Notes: generated by a model not told the origin, from the sequence alone. Counted from the first letter of the stretch, positions 10,209 through 20,498 are shown. The stretch: DNA of 64,000 nt from Clostridium punense (GCF_017874425.1 NZ_JAGGLL010000022.1:1-64000), one strand, 5' to 3'. A program made the numbers and translations.

Positions 10209-10235
10209 AAAACTTATTATTTTTTTATTTTTATA

Positions 10236-11906
10236 TTAAAATAATCCATAGATAGTTCCATCTTCTTCAATATCTATCTTTGCAGCTGATGGTACCTTTG
10301 GAAGTCCTGGCATAGTCATTATAGTACCAGTTAACGCTACAACAAAACCAGCTCCATTAGAAAGCTTAACTTCTTTAACCGATATATTAAACCCTGTTGG
10401 TCTTCCTAGTAAACCTGGATTGTCCGAAAGAGAATTTTGCGTCTTAGCAACACAAATTGGAACTTTATGAAGCCCTAATCTCTCTATTTCCCCAATTTGC
10501 TTTTTCGCAGCTGGTGAAAACTCTACACCATCTGCTCCATATATTTCTTTAGCAATAGTTTCTATTTTTTCTTTAATACTTAAATTCTCATCATATAAAA
10601 CCTTGAAATTACTCTTCTCAGTTTCTATAGTTTTAAGAACTTTGTTAGCAAGGTCCTGTCCACCTAATGCTCCCTTTTCCCATACTTCTGTAAGAGAAAC
10701 TTCTACCCCTAAGGACTCACAGAAGCCTTGAACAAATCCAACTTCTTCATCACTGTCAGAAATAAATTTATTTATAGCTACTACCACAGGAACGCCATAT
10801 TTTTTTACATTTTCAATTTGCTTTTCTAAATTTACAATCCCTTTAGCTAAAGCTTCTACATTTGGAACATTTAAGCTATCTTTTTTAACTCCACCATGAT
10901 GCTTAAGAGCTCTAATGGTGGCAACTATCACTGCACAGCTTGGCTTTAATCCTCCAAATCTACACTTTATATCAAAGAACTTTTCTGCACCTAAATCTGC
11001 CCCAAACCCTGCTTCTGTAACCACATAATCTCCAAGCTTTAAAGCCATTTTAGTAGCAAGTATACTATTGCAGCCATGAGCAATATTAGCAAAAGGTCCT
11101 CCATGGATTATTGCAGGTGTATTATCAAGAGTTTGTACAAGATTTGGCTTAATTGCATCTTTCATTAAAGTAGCCATTGCTCCTTGAACCTTTAAATCCT
11201 TACAGTATACTGGATTTCCATCTAAATCATAGGCTACTAGTATACGTCCAAATCTCTCTTTTAAATCCATTAAATCTTTTGAAAGACATAATATAGCCAT
11301 AACCTCTGAAGCTACCGTAATAGTAAATCCATCTTCTCTTAAGAAGCCATTTGGTGTTCCTCCTAAGCCTACTACAATACTTCTCAATGCTCTATCATTC
11401 ATGTCTAAAACTCTCTTGAAAATAATTCTTCTTGAATCAATTCTAAGTTCATTGCCTTGATGTATGTGATTATCTATAGCTGCCGAAAGAAGGTTGTTAG
11501 CTGCTGTTATTGCATGCATATCCCCCGTAAAATGAAGATTGATATCTTCCATTGGAACTACTTGAGCATACCCACCTCCAGCTGCTCCTCCCTTTACTCC
11601 AAATACTGGACCTAAAGAAGGTTCTCTTAAAGCAATTACTGCATTTTTTCCTATGCTGCATAATGCTTGTCCAAGCCCTATTGTAACAGTAGATTTTCCT
11701 TCTCCTGCTGGTGTAGGGTTTATAGCTGTAACTAAAATAAGTTTTCCATCTTCTTTGCTTTCATTTCTTTTTAATACATCCAAAGAAATTTTCCCTTTGT
11801 ATTTTCCATAAAGTTCAATATCATCTTCTGTTAAACCAATACTTGTACCAACCTCTAATATTGGTTTCATTTTAGCCTTTTGTGCTATTTCAATATCACT
11901 AAACAT
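10236..11906 (-). CDS. fhs: Formate-tetrahydrofolate ligase
   Basis: Makes 10-formyl-tetrahydrofolate from formate, ATP and tetrahydrofolate in the cytoplasm, feeding purine synthesis and one-carbon metabolism. At 556 residues it has the family length. The P-loop is visible as TPAGEGKST (residues 65-73), followed by [22 protein letters not shown]-type signatures and [13 protein letters not shown]. It lies 28 bases after the thioesterase gene with its own AGGAGG site and is probably co-transcribed with it. A candidate PurBox pair lies upstream of the pair, which would suit a purine-linked enzyme. Confidence 0.97.
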   Translation of the reverse strand: MFSDIEIAQKAKMKPILEVGTSIGLTEDDIELYGKYKGKISLDVLKRNESKEDGKLILVTAINPTPAGEGKSTVTIGLGQALCSIGKNAVIALREPSLGPVFGVKGGAAGGGYAQVVPMEDINLHFTGDMHAITAANNLLSAAIDNHIHQGNELRIDSRRIIFKRVLDMNDRALRSIVVGLGGTPNGFLREDGFTITVASEVMAILCLSKDLMDLKERFGRILVAYDLDGNPVYCKDLKVQGAMATLMKDAIKPNLVQTLDNTPAIIHGGPFANIAHGCNSILATKMALKLGDYVVTEAGFGADLGAEKFFDIKCRFGGLKPSCAVIVATIRALKHHGGVKKDSLNVPNVEALAKGIVNLEKQIENVKKYGVPVVVAINKFISDSDEEVGFVQGFCESLGVEVSLTEVWEKGALGGQDLANKVLKTIETEKSNFKVLYDENLSIKEKIETIAKEIYGADGVEFSPAAKKQIGEIERLGLHKVPICVAKTQNSLSDNPGLLGRPTGFNISVKEVKLSNGAGFVVALTGTIMTMPGLPKVPSAAKIDIEEDGTIYGLF

Positions 11907-11934
11907 CTGTGCATCCTCCTAAACTTAATAAATT

Positions 11935-12315
11935 TTAAAGCTTGCTCATGAATTTTTCAATATTCACAATATATCTAATGTGAGTTCCCTCACCAATTAG
12001 CCCTTTTCCGTCCCATACCTGAACCGAAAATAATATCTTTTTCCCGTCTATATTATCCACCACAGCTTCACACCTTACTTTACTTCCTACAGGTGTAGCT
12101 TTTAAATGCTTTATACACACCTCAGTCCCTACAGTAGTATACCCATAACTCAAGTGCAAATCCACAGCACTTTTAGCTGTATTTTCCATAAGTGCAATCA
12201 TAGCAGGTGTTGCGTAAACCTCTATGCCTGTGGCACCATATTTACTTGCAGCCTCATTTTCGCTAACAACCTTTTCTATAATAGCACTAATACCTTCCCT
12301 TAATTTATTCCCCAT
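11935..12315 (-). CDS. Hotdog-fold thioesterase (FlK-like)
   Basis: A 126-residue single-domain hotdog protein, probably an acyl-CoA thioesterase. YATPAMIALMENTAKSAV followed by TTVGTEVCIKHLKATPVGSKV and the C-terminal GEGTHIRYIVN match the fluoroacetyl-CoA thioesterase-like subfamily, where a Thr, a Glu and a His act in hydrolysis; candidates are present here. The substrate cannot be read from sequence. AGGAGCTTAAGGGT precedes the ATG. It leads a two-gene unit with fhs. Confidence 0.8.
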   Translation of the reverse strand: MGNKLREGISAIIEKVVSENEAASKYGATGIEVYATPAMIALMENTAKSAVDLHLSYGYTTVGTEVCIKHLKATPVGSKVRCEAVVDNIDGKKILFSVQVWDGKGLIGEGTHIRYIVNIEKFMSKL

Positions 12316-12387
12316 ACCCTTAAGCTCCTAACTTTGAATTGTGAACCTTCTGAATGTTAATGTCATAATCTGTTAATTAACTATTTT

Positions 12388-12396
12388 ATTATATCA
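12388..12396 (-). promoter_or_regulatory. Extended -10 promoter of the thioesterase-fhs unit
   Basis: TGATATAAT on the minus strand is a full TGnTATAAT extended -10 element, about 75 bases upstream of the start codon. No good -35 is seen, as expected for extended -10 promoters. Confidence 0.6.
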
Positions 12397-12432
12397 CAAT
12401 TTTAAAACTAGAGTACACACTTGTAGAAGTAG

Positions 12433-12477
12433 GTTTAACGACTTTTTTCGAGTCTACATCCCTCGTCCTCGTTAAAC
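12433..12477. other. Inverted repeat upstream of thioesterase-fhs
   Basis: GTTTAACGA (12433-12441) and TCGTTAAAC (12469-12477) form a perfect 9-bp inverted repeat around a 27-base loop, 40-80 bases upstream of the -10 element. Its right arm runs into the candidate PurBox. Confidence 0.5.
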
Positions 12478-12514
12478 GAACATTTTTCTCATATTTTTAT
12501 TTTTTGTTCGTATT
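12473..12514. promoter_or_regulatory. Candidate PurR box pair
   Basis: AAACGAACATT and TTTGTTCGTATTT face each other as inverted copies. The CGAAC (12477-12481) and GTTCG (12506-12510) cores are 24 bases apart, close to the 22-23 bases expected between paired PurBoxes of Gram-positive PurR. Each site misses one C/G of the full CCGAAC core. A purR gene lies at 45027-45851. Confidence 0.45.
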
Positions 12515-12882
12515 TATTTCTTGCACTTTTCTTCTCTTAATTTTCTCACATTGCCACCATTCATCAAATTTACTAAACTACTAAATCTCCAAATTTAATT
12601 TGATTTATTATAAAATAAAATCTATTTTCTACTTCAACATTTAAACTATTACTTTGAATATAAGGATTCTTGAAAATAGATAGAAAAGCTGAACTTGATG
12701 TAAGTGTATAGATTATTTAAATTGCAAATAATTTTAGATTTAAAAATATGCCAAGTATTAAGTTTACTTACCAATATAGTTCTCCTCAGTGGAAGTTTAA
12801 TTTATTCAACCTGCCCCCCCTCAATAGAACCAGAGTATGATTCATGTATAAGTTAAATTTTAACTCCTATTTCTATAGCATA
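12511..12882. other. Intergenic region between ftsH and thioesterase
   Basis: About 370 bases of very AT-rich DNA with no open frame or hairpin that I can support, apart from the flanking elements listed separately. Confidence 0.5.
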
Positions 12883-12914
12883 AAAAAACTCCCATACAGA
12901 ATGTATAGGAGTCC
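12883..12914 (-). terminator. Terminator of ftsH
   Basis: GGACTCCTATAC / GTATGGGAGTTTTTT on the minus strand, 5 bases past the ftsH stop; strong stem followed by a run of T. Confidence 0.85.
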
Positions 12915-12918
12915 ATTA

Positions 12919-14922
12919 TTATTGATTGTTTTCTTGATTATTCTCTTCCATAGAAACTTCTTCATTTATACTATCTATGGATGCACCATCAATAACTTTC
13001 ATGTTATCTTTTATTAAGTTCTCCGAAGTCGGAACAGCTTCAAGAGAGTTTTCTAAACCTTCTCTTGCTTTCTCAGAGCTATCTTTTATAAGCTTATCAA
13101 CTGCAATTTCATCAAGAGACTTGCCTTCCATAATAGCATTAAATTCTTCAGCAGTAAGCTTCTCTTTTTCCAATAATGCTTTAGCTACATCATGTAACTT
13201 ATCAATATTTTCATTAAGAATTTTTTCTGCTCTTTGGTAAGCCTCAGTAATTAGTCCTCTAATTTCTCTATCAATAGTTGAAGCTACTTCATCTGAGAAG
13301 TCTCTAGCTCTTCCAATATCTCTTCCTAAGAATACTTCACTATCATCCTTACCAAAGGATATTGGTCCTAGTACATCGCTCATACCATATTCCATAACCA
13401 TCTTCTTAGCTATAGATGTAGTTCTATCAATATCATTTTTAGCTCCAGTACTGATTTCTTTTAATATAATAGCTTCAGCTACTCTACCACCTAAAAGACC
13501 AACCATTTCATCCTTTAGTTTAGATCTAGAAGTATAAGAAGTATCTTCATCTGGTAAATGTAGAGTATAACCTCCAGCCATTCCTCTTGGAATTATGCTT
13601 ATTTCATGAACAGCATATGAGTTTGGAAGGTACTTAGAAACTACAGCATGACCTGCTTCGTGATAAGCTGTTAATCTCTTATCCTTATCACTTATAACTC
13701 TTGATTTTTTCTCTGGTCCTGCAATTACTCTTGTAATAGCTTCTTCAAGCTCTACCATATCAATAACTTTTTTACGATTTCTAACGGTTAAAAGTGCTGA
13801 TTCATTCAATAAGTTTTCAAGGTCTGCTCCCGTAAAACCTGGAGTTCTCTTAGCTAGTATATCAAGTTTAACTTCTGAACTTAAAGGCTTATTTCTTGAA
13901 TGAACCTTTAATATTTCTTCTCTTCCCTTAACATCAGGTGCACCTACTACAATTTGTCTATCAAATCTTCCAGCTCTTAATAGTGCAGGGTCAAGAATAT
14001 CTGGTCTATTTGTTGCAGCTACCATAATAATTCCTTCATTAACTCCAAAACCATCCATCTCAACTAAAAGTTGGTTTAAAGTTTGCTCTCTTTCATCATG
14101 TCCGCCACCAAGTCCTGCACCTCTTTGTCTTCCTACTGCATCAATCTCATCTATAAAGATAATACAAGGTGCATTTTTTTTAGCTTGCTCAAATAAGTCT
14201 CTAACTCTTGAAGCTCCTACTCCTACAAACATTTCAACAAAGTCTGAACCAGATATGCTAAAGAATGGAACTCCCGCTTCACCAGCTACTGCTTTTGCAA
14301 GCAGAGTTTTTCCTGTTCCTGGAGGTCCAACTAAAAGTATTCCTTTAGGAATTCTTGCTCCAACTTCTATATATCTCTTTGGACTCTTTAAAAAGTCTAC
14401 TACTTCTTCAAGTTCTGCCTTTTCTTCATCAGCTCCAGCCACGTCATTGAAGGTTACCTTTTTCTTATCTGGAGTAGCCATTTTGGCTCTGCTTTTACCA
14501 AAGTTCATAACTCCACGGCCGCCACCGCCACCGCCACTTGATTGGTTCATGAACATGGCCCAAAACACCACTACTACTAAAATCAGAAGCAAGCTAGGTA
14601 AGAAATTTAACCACACTGGAATTGAAGTTGGTGGTGTATAGTTCTCTCTTAGATTTTCATTTGGATATTGCCTAACAATATCTAAATATCTTTCTCTAAT
14701 TATATTTACACTAAACTGTGTTCCATCATCTAGTTTACCAACTAAAGTTCTCTCAGTATCTGATAATTTAACTTCAGTCACCTTTTTATCTTTCATATAA
14801 GTTTCAAATTCTTTTACGTCAATGGATTTAACATTTCCAGCTCCATCAAATAGGGTAAGGGCAGAAAAAATTACCAATATTAAAACTAGTAACCATACTG
14901 TTGCGCTAGAAAATTTTTTCAT
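12919..14922 (-). CDS. ftsH: ATP-dependent zinc metalloprotease FtsH
   Basis: Membrane-anchored AAA+ protease for quality control of membrane and regulatory proteins. The 667-residue product has membrane helices at about 9-25 and 106-124 and a glycine-rich linker (130-137). The Walker A motif is GPPGTGKT (199-206), Walker [10 protein letters not shown] follows, then the arginine-finger region, and the HEAGH zinc site lies at 421-425. A long acidic C-terminal tail rich in Glu and Asn ends the protein. AGAGAGGGGGACC precedes the ATG. It lies downstream of hpt, the classical tilS-hpt-ftsH order, with a family-1 repeat in the gap. Confidence 0.97.
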   Translation of the reverse strand: MKKFSSATVWLLVLILVIFSALTLFDGAGNVKSIDVKEFETYMKDKKVTEVKLSDTERTLVGKLDDGTQFSVNIIRERYLDIVRQYPNENLRENYTPPTSIPVWLNFLPSLLLILVVVVFWAMFMNQSSGGGGGGRGVMNFGKSRAKMATPDKKKVTFNDVAGADEEKAELEEVVDFLKSPKRYIEVGARIPKGILLVGPPGTGKTLLAKAVAGEAGVPFFSISGSDFVEMFVGVGASRVRDLFEQAKKNAPCIIFIDEIDAVGRQRGAGLGGGHDEREQTLNQLLVEMDGFGVNEGIIMVAATNRPDILDPALLRAGRFDRQIVVGAPDVKGREEILKVHSRNKPLSSEVKLDILAKRTPGFTGADLENLLNESALLTVRNRKKVIDMVELEEAITRVIAGPEKKSRVISDKDKRLTAYHEAGHAVVSKYLPNSYAVHEISIIPRGMAGGYTLHLPDEDTSYTSRSKLKDEMVGLLGGRVAEAIILKEISTGAKNDIDRTTSIAKKMVMEYGMSDVLGPISFGKDDSEVFLGRDIGRARDFSDEVASTIDREIRGLITEAYQRAEKILNENIDKLHDVAKALLEKEKLTAEEFNAIMEGKSLDEIAVDKLIKDSSEKAREGLENSLEAVPTSENLIKDNMKVIDGASIDSINEEVSMEENNQENNQ

Positions 14923-15020
14923 TTAAGGTCCCCCTCTCTTTCTAGTAATTATTTTACTTAAAAATTCTAACATAGGAAATTTTGGTTTACAACAATATAT
15001 TAGGATTAATACATTATTTT

Positions 15021-15196
15021 AGGCATTTGAAAATAAATAACAAGTCAAAGATGTGAAGGATATTTTGGGTTCACAAGCAAGCTTGTGCGGCAAGGAAACA
15101 GGTTCCGCAGATAGTAGAGCTATCTAAGGGTTCTGTTGACGCAGTATAACTCAAAATAGACAAACATACTGACTTATTTATTTTTTGAAAATGCCT
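15021..15196 (+). mobile_element. Family-1 MITE-like element, copy A (176 bp)
   Basis: Bounded by AGGCATTTGAAAATAAATAA and its imperfect inverse ending ATGCCT, giving terminal inverted repeats of about 26 bp. The interior has nested palindromes (CAGGTTCCGC..., GATAGTAGAGCTATC) and one copy of the palindromic 18-mer TTCACAAGCAAGCTTGTG. No open reading frame. It sits between hpt (8 bases past its stop) and ftsH. Confidence 0.8.
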
Positions 15197-15204
15197 TATG
15201 TAAA

Positions 15205-15744
15205 TTATTTCTTATAAACCTTCTCATCTAAAATTCCTACAAAGGGCAGATTTCTATAGTTTTCTGCATAATCAAGTCCATAACCCACAAGGAAGTAGTC
15301 TGGTACATCAAAGCCTAGGTATTTAACCTGCAATTCTTCCTTTCTTCTTTCTGGTTTATTAAGCAAACATGCTATTTCTAAACTATTAGGGTTTCTAGCT
15401 GATAAATACTTCATTAAGTATTTTAAGGTAATTCCAGAGTCTATGATATCCTCAACGATTAGCACATCCTTACCTTTTATTTCAAAATCTAAGTCCTTTA
15501 TAATTTTAACGATCCCCGAAGATTCAGTAGCATCCCCATAGCTAGATACTGCCATAAAATCCATTTTACAAGGGATTTTTATCTCCTTCATTAAATCTGA
15601 CATAAAGAACACTGAGCCCTTAAGGATTCCTAGAACTATTAAATCCTTTCCTCTGTAGTCCTCAGTAATCTTAGCTCCCATAACTTTAACTTTTTCTTTA
15701 ATAACTTCTTCACTTAGAAGAACTTCTTTGATTTGGTTATTCAT
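15205..15744 (-). CDS. hpt: Hypoxanthine phosphoribosyltransferase
   Basis: Purine salvage enzyme making IMP or GMP from hypoxanthine or guanine and PRPP. The 179-residue length is typical. The PRPP-binding loop is visible as VLIVEDIIDSGITL and the substrate region as FLVGYGLDYAENYRNLPFVG. The start chosen is the ATG preceded by GGCAGGAAGTTT; an earlier in-frame ATG has no ribosome site. The gene overlaps the end of tilS by 8 bases, indicating coupled translation. Confidence 0.95.
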   Translation of the reverse strand: MNNQIKEVLLSEEVIKEKVKVMGAKITEDYRGKDLIVLGILKGSVFFMSDLMKEIKIPCKMDFMAVSSYGDATESSGIVKIIKDLDFEIKGKDVLIVEDIIDSGITLKYLMKYLSARNPNSLEIACLLNKPERRKEELQVKYLGFDVPDYFLVGYGLDYAENYRNLPFVGILDEKVYKK

Positions 15745-17257
15745 AAACTTCCTGCCTTTCCACCTTGAATGTATCAATATTATTTTTTATGTCAATACAT
15801 CTTACTTCTAATATATTATTAGTATGTTTATCAATTTTAAATTTATCACTAACTCTGTACCCAATAATCCAACTTATTTCTTCTTCAAAACATAAAAGAG
15901 GAATTAAATCTCTTTTTTCTCTAGGAATTTTCAAATCCATAAAAATATCTTTAAGCTTTTTACTTCCTTTCATTCCTAAAGGTGAAAATCTATCTCCTTC
16001 TTTTCTAAATCTTATCACAACATTACCTTTTATTTTATCATAATCAAAGTACTTTAGTGTATCTCCACTTTTAATCTTTGAATAATCACGGTTTTTTATT
16101 ACTGTTAAAATAAATTTTTTATTAATTTCATCAATAATATTTTCCCCTATATGTAGACTTATTGACATGTCTTCATTTTCATTTAAGTTTTTTAGTTCAT
16201 TGTTGCATAATTTAAAATTAATATCCTTACTTTCCCCACTCTTGAAATTCATAGACTCTAGTCTATTATCTCTTATTTTTTTTACTTCCTTTTGTAAATG
16301 TATATCTTTGTACACATTTGAGCAAATTATGCCACCAGGAAGCCTAGTAAATTTCCCTGTGGTAGTTTTTTGTATGTCTAAAACATTTTCTACGTGCTTG
16401 CTTTCTAAATTATATAAATCTCCTTTAACCTTTAAAACAGCCTTTCTTAGCAATCTATTAAGAAGTGCAGGATGAAGGTTAAAAGCATCCTTATATATTA
16501 TAACCTTTTCCTCAGTAACGTCACAGTACTTTTGAAAATTTTTAGAAGATTCTTCCTCCAAATAATCACTATCTGTACTTAACAATGCTGCCATTCTACT
16601 TAAAGTATTAATAATATCATCATTAAAGTTGTTTTCTATGTAAGGAATTAGTTCAAGTCTTATTTTATTTCTTGTATATATGCTTTCAAGGTTTGTCTTA
16701 TCTATTCTTACAGGAAGATTATTCTCACTACAATACTCTTCTATTTCTCTTCTACTAGTTTGTATTAGAGGTCTTATAAAAATATGTCCCCTTACAGGTT
16801 TTATTCCTACCAGACCTTCCACTCCACTACCTCTCATAATTCTCATTAACACAGTTTCCGCTTGGTCATTCAAATTATGGGCTAATGCAATTTTATTTCC
16901 TTTTAAATCTCTTATAAGTTCCTGAAAAAACTCATATCTTGCTTCTCTCCCAGCCATCTCATGAGATATATTCTTTTCTTTAGAAACTCTATCTATATCT
17001 ACAGCCCTCGAGAAAAATTCAATGTTATACTTTTCACAAAACTTCCTGCTAGCTCTTTCGTCATTATCTGAGTCTTCACCTCTTAACATGTGATTAACAT
17101 GAGCCGCATAAAGAGTTAATTCATATTGTTCCCTAAGCATATAAAGGCTATGAAGAAGGCTCATAGAATCTGGACCTCCAGATAAAGCTACAATAACTTT
17201 ATCTCCTTTATTAAGCATATTATATTTTTCTATTGTATTAGTAACTTTTTTCAGCAT
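15737..17257 (-). CDS. tilS: tRNA(Ile)-lysidine synthase
   Basis: Modifies C34 of the CAU-anticodon tRNA-Ile to lysidine, so that it reads AUA. The 506-residue protein has the N-type ATP pyrophosphatase loop SGGPDS at residues 26-31, the HVNHMLRGEDSDNDE segment and HNLNDQAETVLMRIMRGSG typical of TilS. The TilS C-terminal domain is present, with FRKEGDRFSPLGMKGSKKLKD. The start chosen has GGAAGTGTTTCC before the ATG; an upstream in-frame ATG lacks a ribosome site. It overlaps hpt. Confidence 0.95.
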   Translation of the reverse strand: MLKKVTNTIEKYNMLNKGDKVIVALSGGPDSMSLLHSLYMLREQYELTLYAAHVNHMLRGEDSDNDERASRKFCEKYNIEFFSRAVDIDRVSKEKNISHEMAGREARYEFFQELIRDLKGNKIALAHNLNDQAETVLMRIMRGSGVEGLVGIKPVRGHIFIRPLIQTSRREIEEYCSENNLPVRIDKTNLESIYTRNKIRLELIPYIENNFNDDIINTLSRMAALLSTDSDYLEEESSKNFQKYCDVTEEKVIIYKDAFNLHPALLNRLLRKAVLKVKGDLYNLESKHVENVLDIQKTTTGKFTRLPGGIICSNVYKDIHLQKEVKKIRDNRLESMNFKSGESKDINFKLCNNELKNLNENEDMSISLHIGENIIDEINKKFILTVIKNRDYSKIKSGDTLKYFDYDKIKGNVVIRFRKEGDRFSPLGMKGSKKLKDIFMDLKIPREKRDLIPLLCFEEEISWIIGYRVSDKFKIDKHTNNILEVRCIDIKNNIDTFKVERQEVYE

Positions 17258-17555
17258 GGAAACACTTCCTATAATATATTTTTTAACACATAATACCATA
17301 AACACTATGAAAATTAAATATTATTATACAAAATTAAATTTTATTATATTATTCATTTTATTCTTAGTAAAATTCCCAATATGTATTAAACTATATCAAT
17401 TTTATGTATGTATTAGAATACTTTATCACTAAAACTTAAAAATAAAATACGTTTTCACATATTTTTTATAAGCAGTCTCGCTCAAGTTAAATCATTTTTA
17501 AAGTCCTTCTTCTAAATTAACTTATTTATTATTAGATAAATATTACCCACAAATA
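17258..17555. other. Intergenic region between spoIIE and tilS
   Basis: About 300 bases, extremely AT-rich. It must hold the tilS-hpt promoter, but no convincing -35/-10 pair can be singled out. Confidence 0.4.
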
Positions 17556-17597
17556 AAATCACTATCTAAAACCTTAGTTTTGGATAGTGATTTTAAT
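17556..17597 (-). terminator. Terminator of spoIIE
   Basis: AAAATCACTATCCAAAAC / GTTTTAGATAGTGATTTT, a stem of about 18 bp with a 4-base loop, starts about 30 bases past the spoIIE stop on the minus strand. Confidence 0.85.
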
Positions 17598-17627
17598 CAT
17601 ACCTTTTCAATGTGCTTATTTCTAATA

Positions 17628-20036
17628 TTAAGCCGCAGCACCATAAATCTTTGAAACCACTACTGTCATATCATCCTTAACTTTATTGCCACTCAACTTT
17701 TTAGCCTCAGCAATAATTCCTTCTGCTAAATCTCTTGGAGTTAGACCATCGTTTCTACAAATATAATCTAAAACCCAATCTACCTTACCACAACTTTCAT
17801 CATCATAGTCAAGAACACCATCACTAAGCATAACAACTATGTCTCCGTGCTTAAGTGTCTTCTTATGAACTTCAATGTCAGCCTTATCTAAAATTCCAAT
17901 GGGTAGTGTTTTCGATTTTATAATATCTACAGTATCATCACTTTTAATTATACTAGCTACTGCTCCAACTTTCATAAAGTCAATCTCTCCAGTATATAAA
18001 TCAATACTACTCAAATCTACCGTAGAAAACTTTTCTTCTTCAGAAAACTTTAGAGTCATTATAGAATTTACTGTATTAATAGCTGTTGTTTTACTAAAGC
18101 CAGCGCCAGTAAACTTTTCAATAAGTTCCACAGCCGCTTCACTCTCACGCCCTGCTTGTGGCCCCGAACCCATACCATCACTTAATACTACCATGTAACT
18201 TCCATCCTTAACTCTCCCAAAACTAAAGCTATCCCCATAAGTAGTTTGTCCATCTTTACATTGTCTTGCTGCATAGGTTTTAACTTGAAACTTAGTAGCT
18301 TCTTCAAAAGTAGCTGTGCAATGTTTGGTTACTGGATCAATTCTACAACCATCATCTTTAAACATCATAACTTTTCCTAGACTGTCGTTTATAAGAGGTA
18401 ACATAGTTTTTACACAAATTCCTATTCCATCACAGCTTTTGGTAGTAAGCTGAATAGTCAGTCTCCCTTTTTTATCATTAATACAAAATACATCATTGTA
18501 TTCTATACCATGTTTATCTAACATTCTCATAATATTTTTTTCTGATTCCTTGTCCTCTTTTAAATCAGTAGCAAACTCATCTACAATTTCCTCTACTGAC
18601 TTAGCCATATTGTTAAATTGATTTGCTAATAACTCTCTTCCTTCAGCCAATCTGCTTCTCCACATTTCACTAATAATGTATTTATTTACAATATCCTCAG
18701 CATTTCTAATTAATGATGCCTTTTTTATGCATTTTCTTTCAAGCTCCTGAGGAAATTCTCCCCCACCACTTTGCACTACCTCTAGAAGATCCCCAAAAGC
18801 AGAATAGGTATGGTGCATTTCTCTATTCCAACAAATGCAATTGGTGTTACAACTTCCGCAAACCCTATTAGCAAGATTTTCAATTAATGCACTGCTCTTA
18901 CTCTTCATATCTAATTTGTCATTATCAGCTAAATTATTTAGTATACTAGACATATTTATAAGAACTTCGGAAAACTGATCTAATCTATCAACAAATATAC
19001 CTCTTATTTTATCTACATAGTTTTGGTCAATTGACTGACCTTTTTTCTCACTATCAACTTCATTAACTATCATTTCATAAATTTTTTCAGGTATTGCTAA
19101 AAAGGCAACAGCTGCAATTACTGCTTCTATAATCATTAACTGAGTATTTCCTTCAAGACTATAACTTACAGTATATATCTTCATTATTGCAAATACCACT
19201 AAGGAAGAAAGAAGAGTGAGAAGTTTTCCACCTTCTTTAAATAATCCTCCAACTAATCCACAAATCCCTAACATACTTGCATAAACAAATATAGTGTTGT
19301 TTGACATTCCAACTATTACTCCCATAGATATACCTGAAGCTGCACCTACCGTTGAGCCGCAAACATAACTAATCCCTAGTACAATAAGTAGGCTAAATAT
19401 GTTTAATAGGGAAATTCCAAAAACATTTATGTTCCACATTCCTGCTACCATAAAAGAAGCTAATATACTCATAGAAATAAGTTCTTCATTGGAAAACAAA
19501 TGTTTTGTCTTTACTTCTCTAAAGCATCCAACACTATAATCTATAATAAAATACACTGGGACAATACAAAGTGACTCAATAAAAGTTACTCCTAAAGCCA
19601 TTAGTGTACTGTATTCTCTTATAAAAAAGTTATAACCTAAAATGGTTACCAAAGTCACAAAACCTAAAAGCATTCTCTCTGTAGATTTCTTTAGAAAACT
19701 ATTTGTTATTATAGCTACTAAGGTTATAGTAGGAACTAAGGTTATATACATAAAGGTATTATCTAAAGTACCTCTAAGTGTTATATATCCTAGAATAGTT
19801 CCTAAAGATGTTATCAAAGATAATCTATTATCTTCCATTAAGAGTACCACTGCTAAAAATGCCACACCAAAGGGTGCTGATTTATTAATAAGCATGGTTC
19901 TACTAATTAAAATAGACATTACCAAAAAGGTAATACTTTTTGCCAAAACCCTATTGTAAGCTTCTGACTGGTTCTTCTTAACTTCCTTTGATTTATTAAT
20001 TCTTTCATATGCCTTTAACTCTGCTCCGTATTGCAT
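17628..20036 (-). CDS. spoIIE: Stage II sporulation protein E (serine phosphatase)
   Basis: Forespore-side phosphatase that dephosphorylates SpoIIAA and so releases sigma-F, and also acts at the polar septum. The 802-residue protein has an N-terminal membrane domain with about ten helices (about residues 35-325), a central regulatory region with a Cys cluster (CGSCNTNCICWN), and a C-terminal PP2C phosphatase domain (about 585-800) with metal-binding SDGMGSGP and MLSDGVLDY motifs. The ATG at 20036 is preferred because GGGGTGGGTGAT lies 6-8 bases before it; an in-frame GTG at 20051 has its purine-rich stretch too close. Confidence 0.95.
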   Translation of the reverse strand: MQYGAELKAYERINKSKEVKKNQSEAYNRVLAKSITFLVMSILISRTMLINKSAPFGVAFLAVVLLMEDNRLSLITSLGTILGYITLRGTLDNTFMYITLVPTITLVAIITNSFLKKSTERMLLGFVTLVTILGYNFFIREYSTLMALGVTFIESLCIVPVYFIIDYSVGCFREVKTKHLFSNEELISMSILASFMVAGMWNINVFGISLLNIFSLLIVLGISYVCGSTVGAASGISMGVIVGMSNNTIFVYASMLGICGLVGGLFKEGGKLLTLLSSLVVFAIMKIYTVSYSLEGNTQLMIIEAVIAAVAFLAIPEKIYEMIVNEVDSEKKGQSIDQNYVDKIRGIFVDRLDQFSEVLINMSSILNNLADNDKLDMKSKSSALIENLANRVCGSCNTNCICWNREMHHTYSAFGDLLEVVQSGGGEFPQELERKCIKKASLIRNAEDIVNKYIISEMWRSRLAEGRELLANQFNNMAKSVEEIVDEFATDLKEDKESEKNIMRMLDKHGIEYNDVFCINDKKGRLTIQLTTKSCDGIGICVKTMLPLINDSLGKVMMFKDDGCRIDPVTKHCTATFEEATKFQVKTYAARQCKDGQTTYGDSFSFGRVKDGSYMVVLSDGMGSGPQAGRESEAAVELIEKFTGAGFSKTTAINTVNSIMTLKFSEEEKFSTVDLSSIDLYTGEIDFMKVGAVASIIKSDDTVDIIKSKTLPIGILDKADIEVHKKTLKHGDIVVMLSDGVLDYDDESCGKVDWVLDYICRNDGLTPRDLAEGIIAEAKKLSGNKVKDDMTVVVSKIYGAAA

Positions 20037-20070
20037 AAAATAATCACCCACCCCTTTAAATTACAACTTC

Positions 20071-20103
20071 ATTATAACAAAGGTTATTGGTAATAAATGT
20101 CAT
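20071..20103 (-). promoter_or_regulatory. spoIIE promoter with 21-bp spacer
   Basis: On the minus strand ATGACA (20098-20103) and TATAAT (20071-20076) are 21 bases apart. Bacillus spoIIE uses a sigma-A promoter with the same unusually long spacer that needs Spo0A-phosphate. An ATTGTCATA sequence just upstream (near 20130-20138) is a poor match to a Spo0A box. Confidence 0.5.
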
Positions 20104-20498
20104 TTCATGTGGTCAGTTTCCAAAAACTGTATGACAATAAATTGTAATTTTTTTACATATAATTATTTTTATGCGCTTCTTTATTTTTCCATTTTATTAC
20201 AGAACACTACTTATCAAAGGTTTTTCATTAAAAGTTATTAACATCCAATAATGAGTTAATAAAAATTTGTTGATAACTTCTGTGAATAATTCTGTCGGTA
20301 TATAATTTTTTTAAGTTTTTCATGATGAAAACTTATTTTATAAAACTTGAAAACTATGCATATACTATTAATTTAGACTACTATATATAATTTTAATTAG
20401 CGAAAGACTAAAAATACTTATTTCCAATATTTAACCTATTTGAGGATCAATGTCTTTTATTATATAAACTGCTTATCTTTGGTTATACAAGAAAAATT
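20104..20498. other. Intergenic region between tRNA array and spoIIE
   Basis: No gene. It contains a CAGTTT CCAA AAACTG inverted repeat (20114-20129) near the spoIIE promoter and a fragment resembling the second hairpin of family 2 (about 20318-20350). The rest is AT-rich. Confidence 0.5.

Noticed and set aside
14255-14641. 128-codon plus-strand frame inside ftsH
   Set aside because: It is antisense to the conserved ftsH coding sequence, with no ribosome site; composition is explained by the codons of ftsH.
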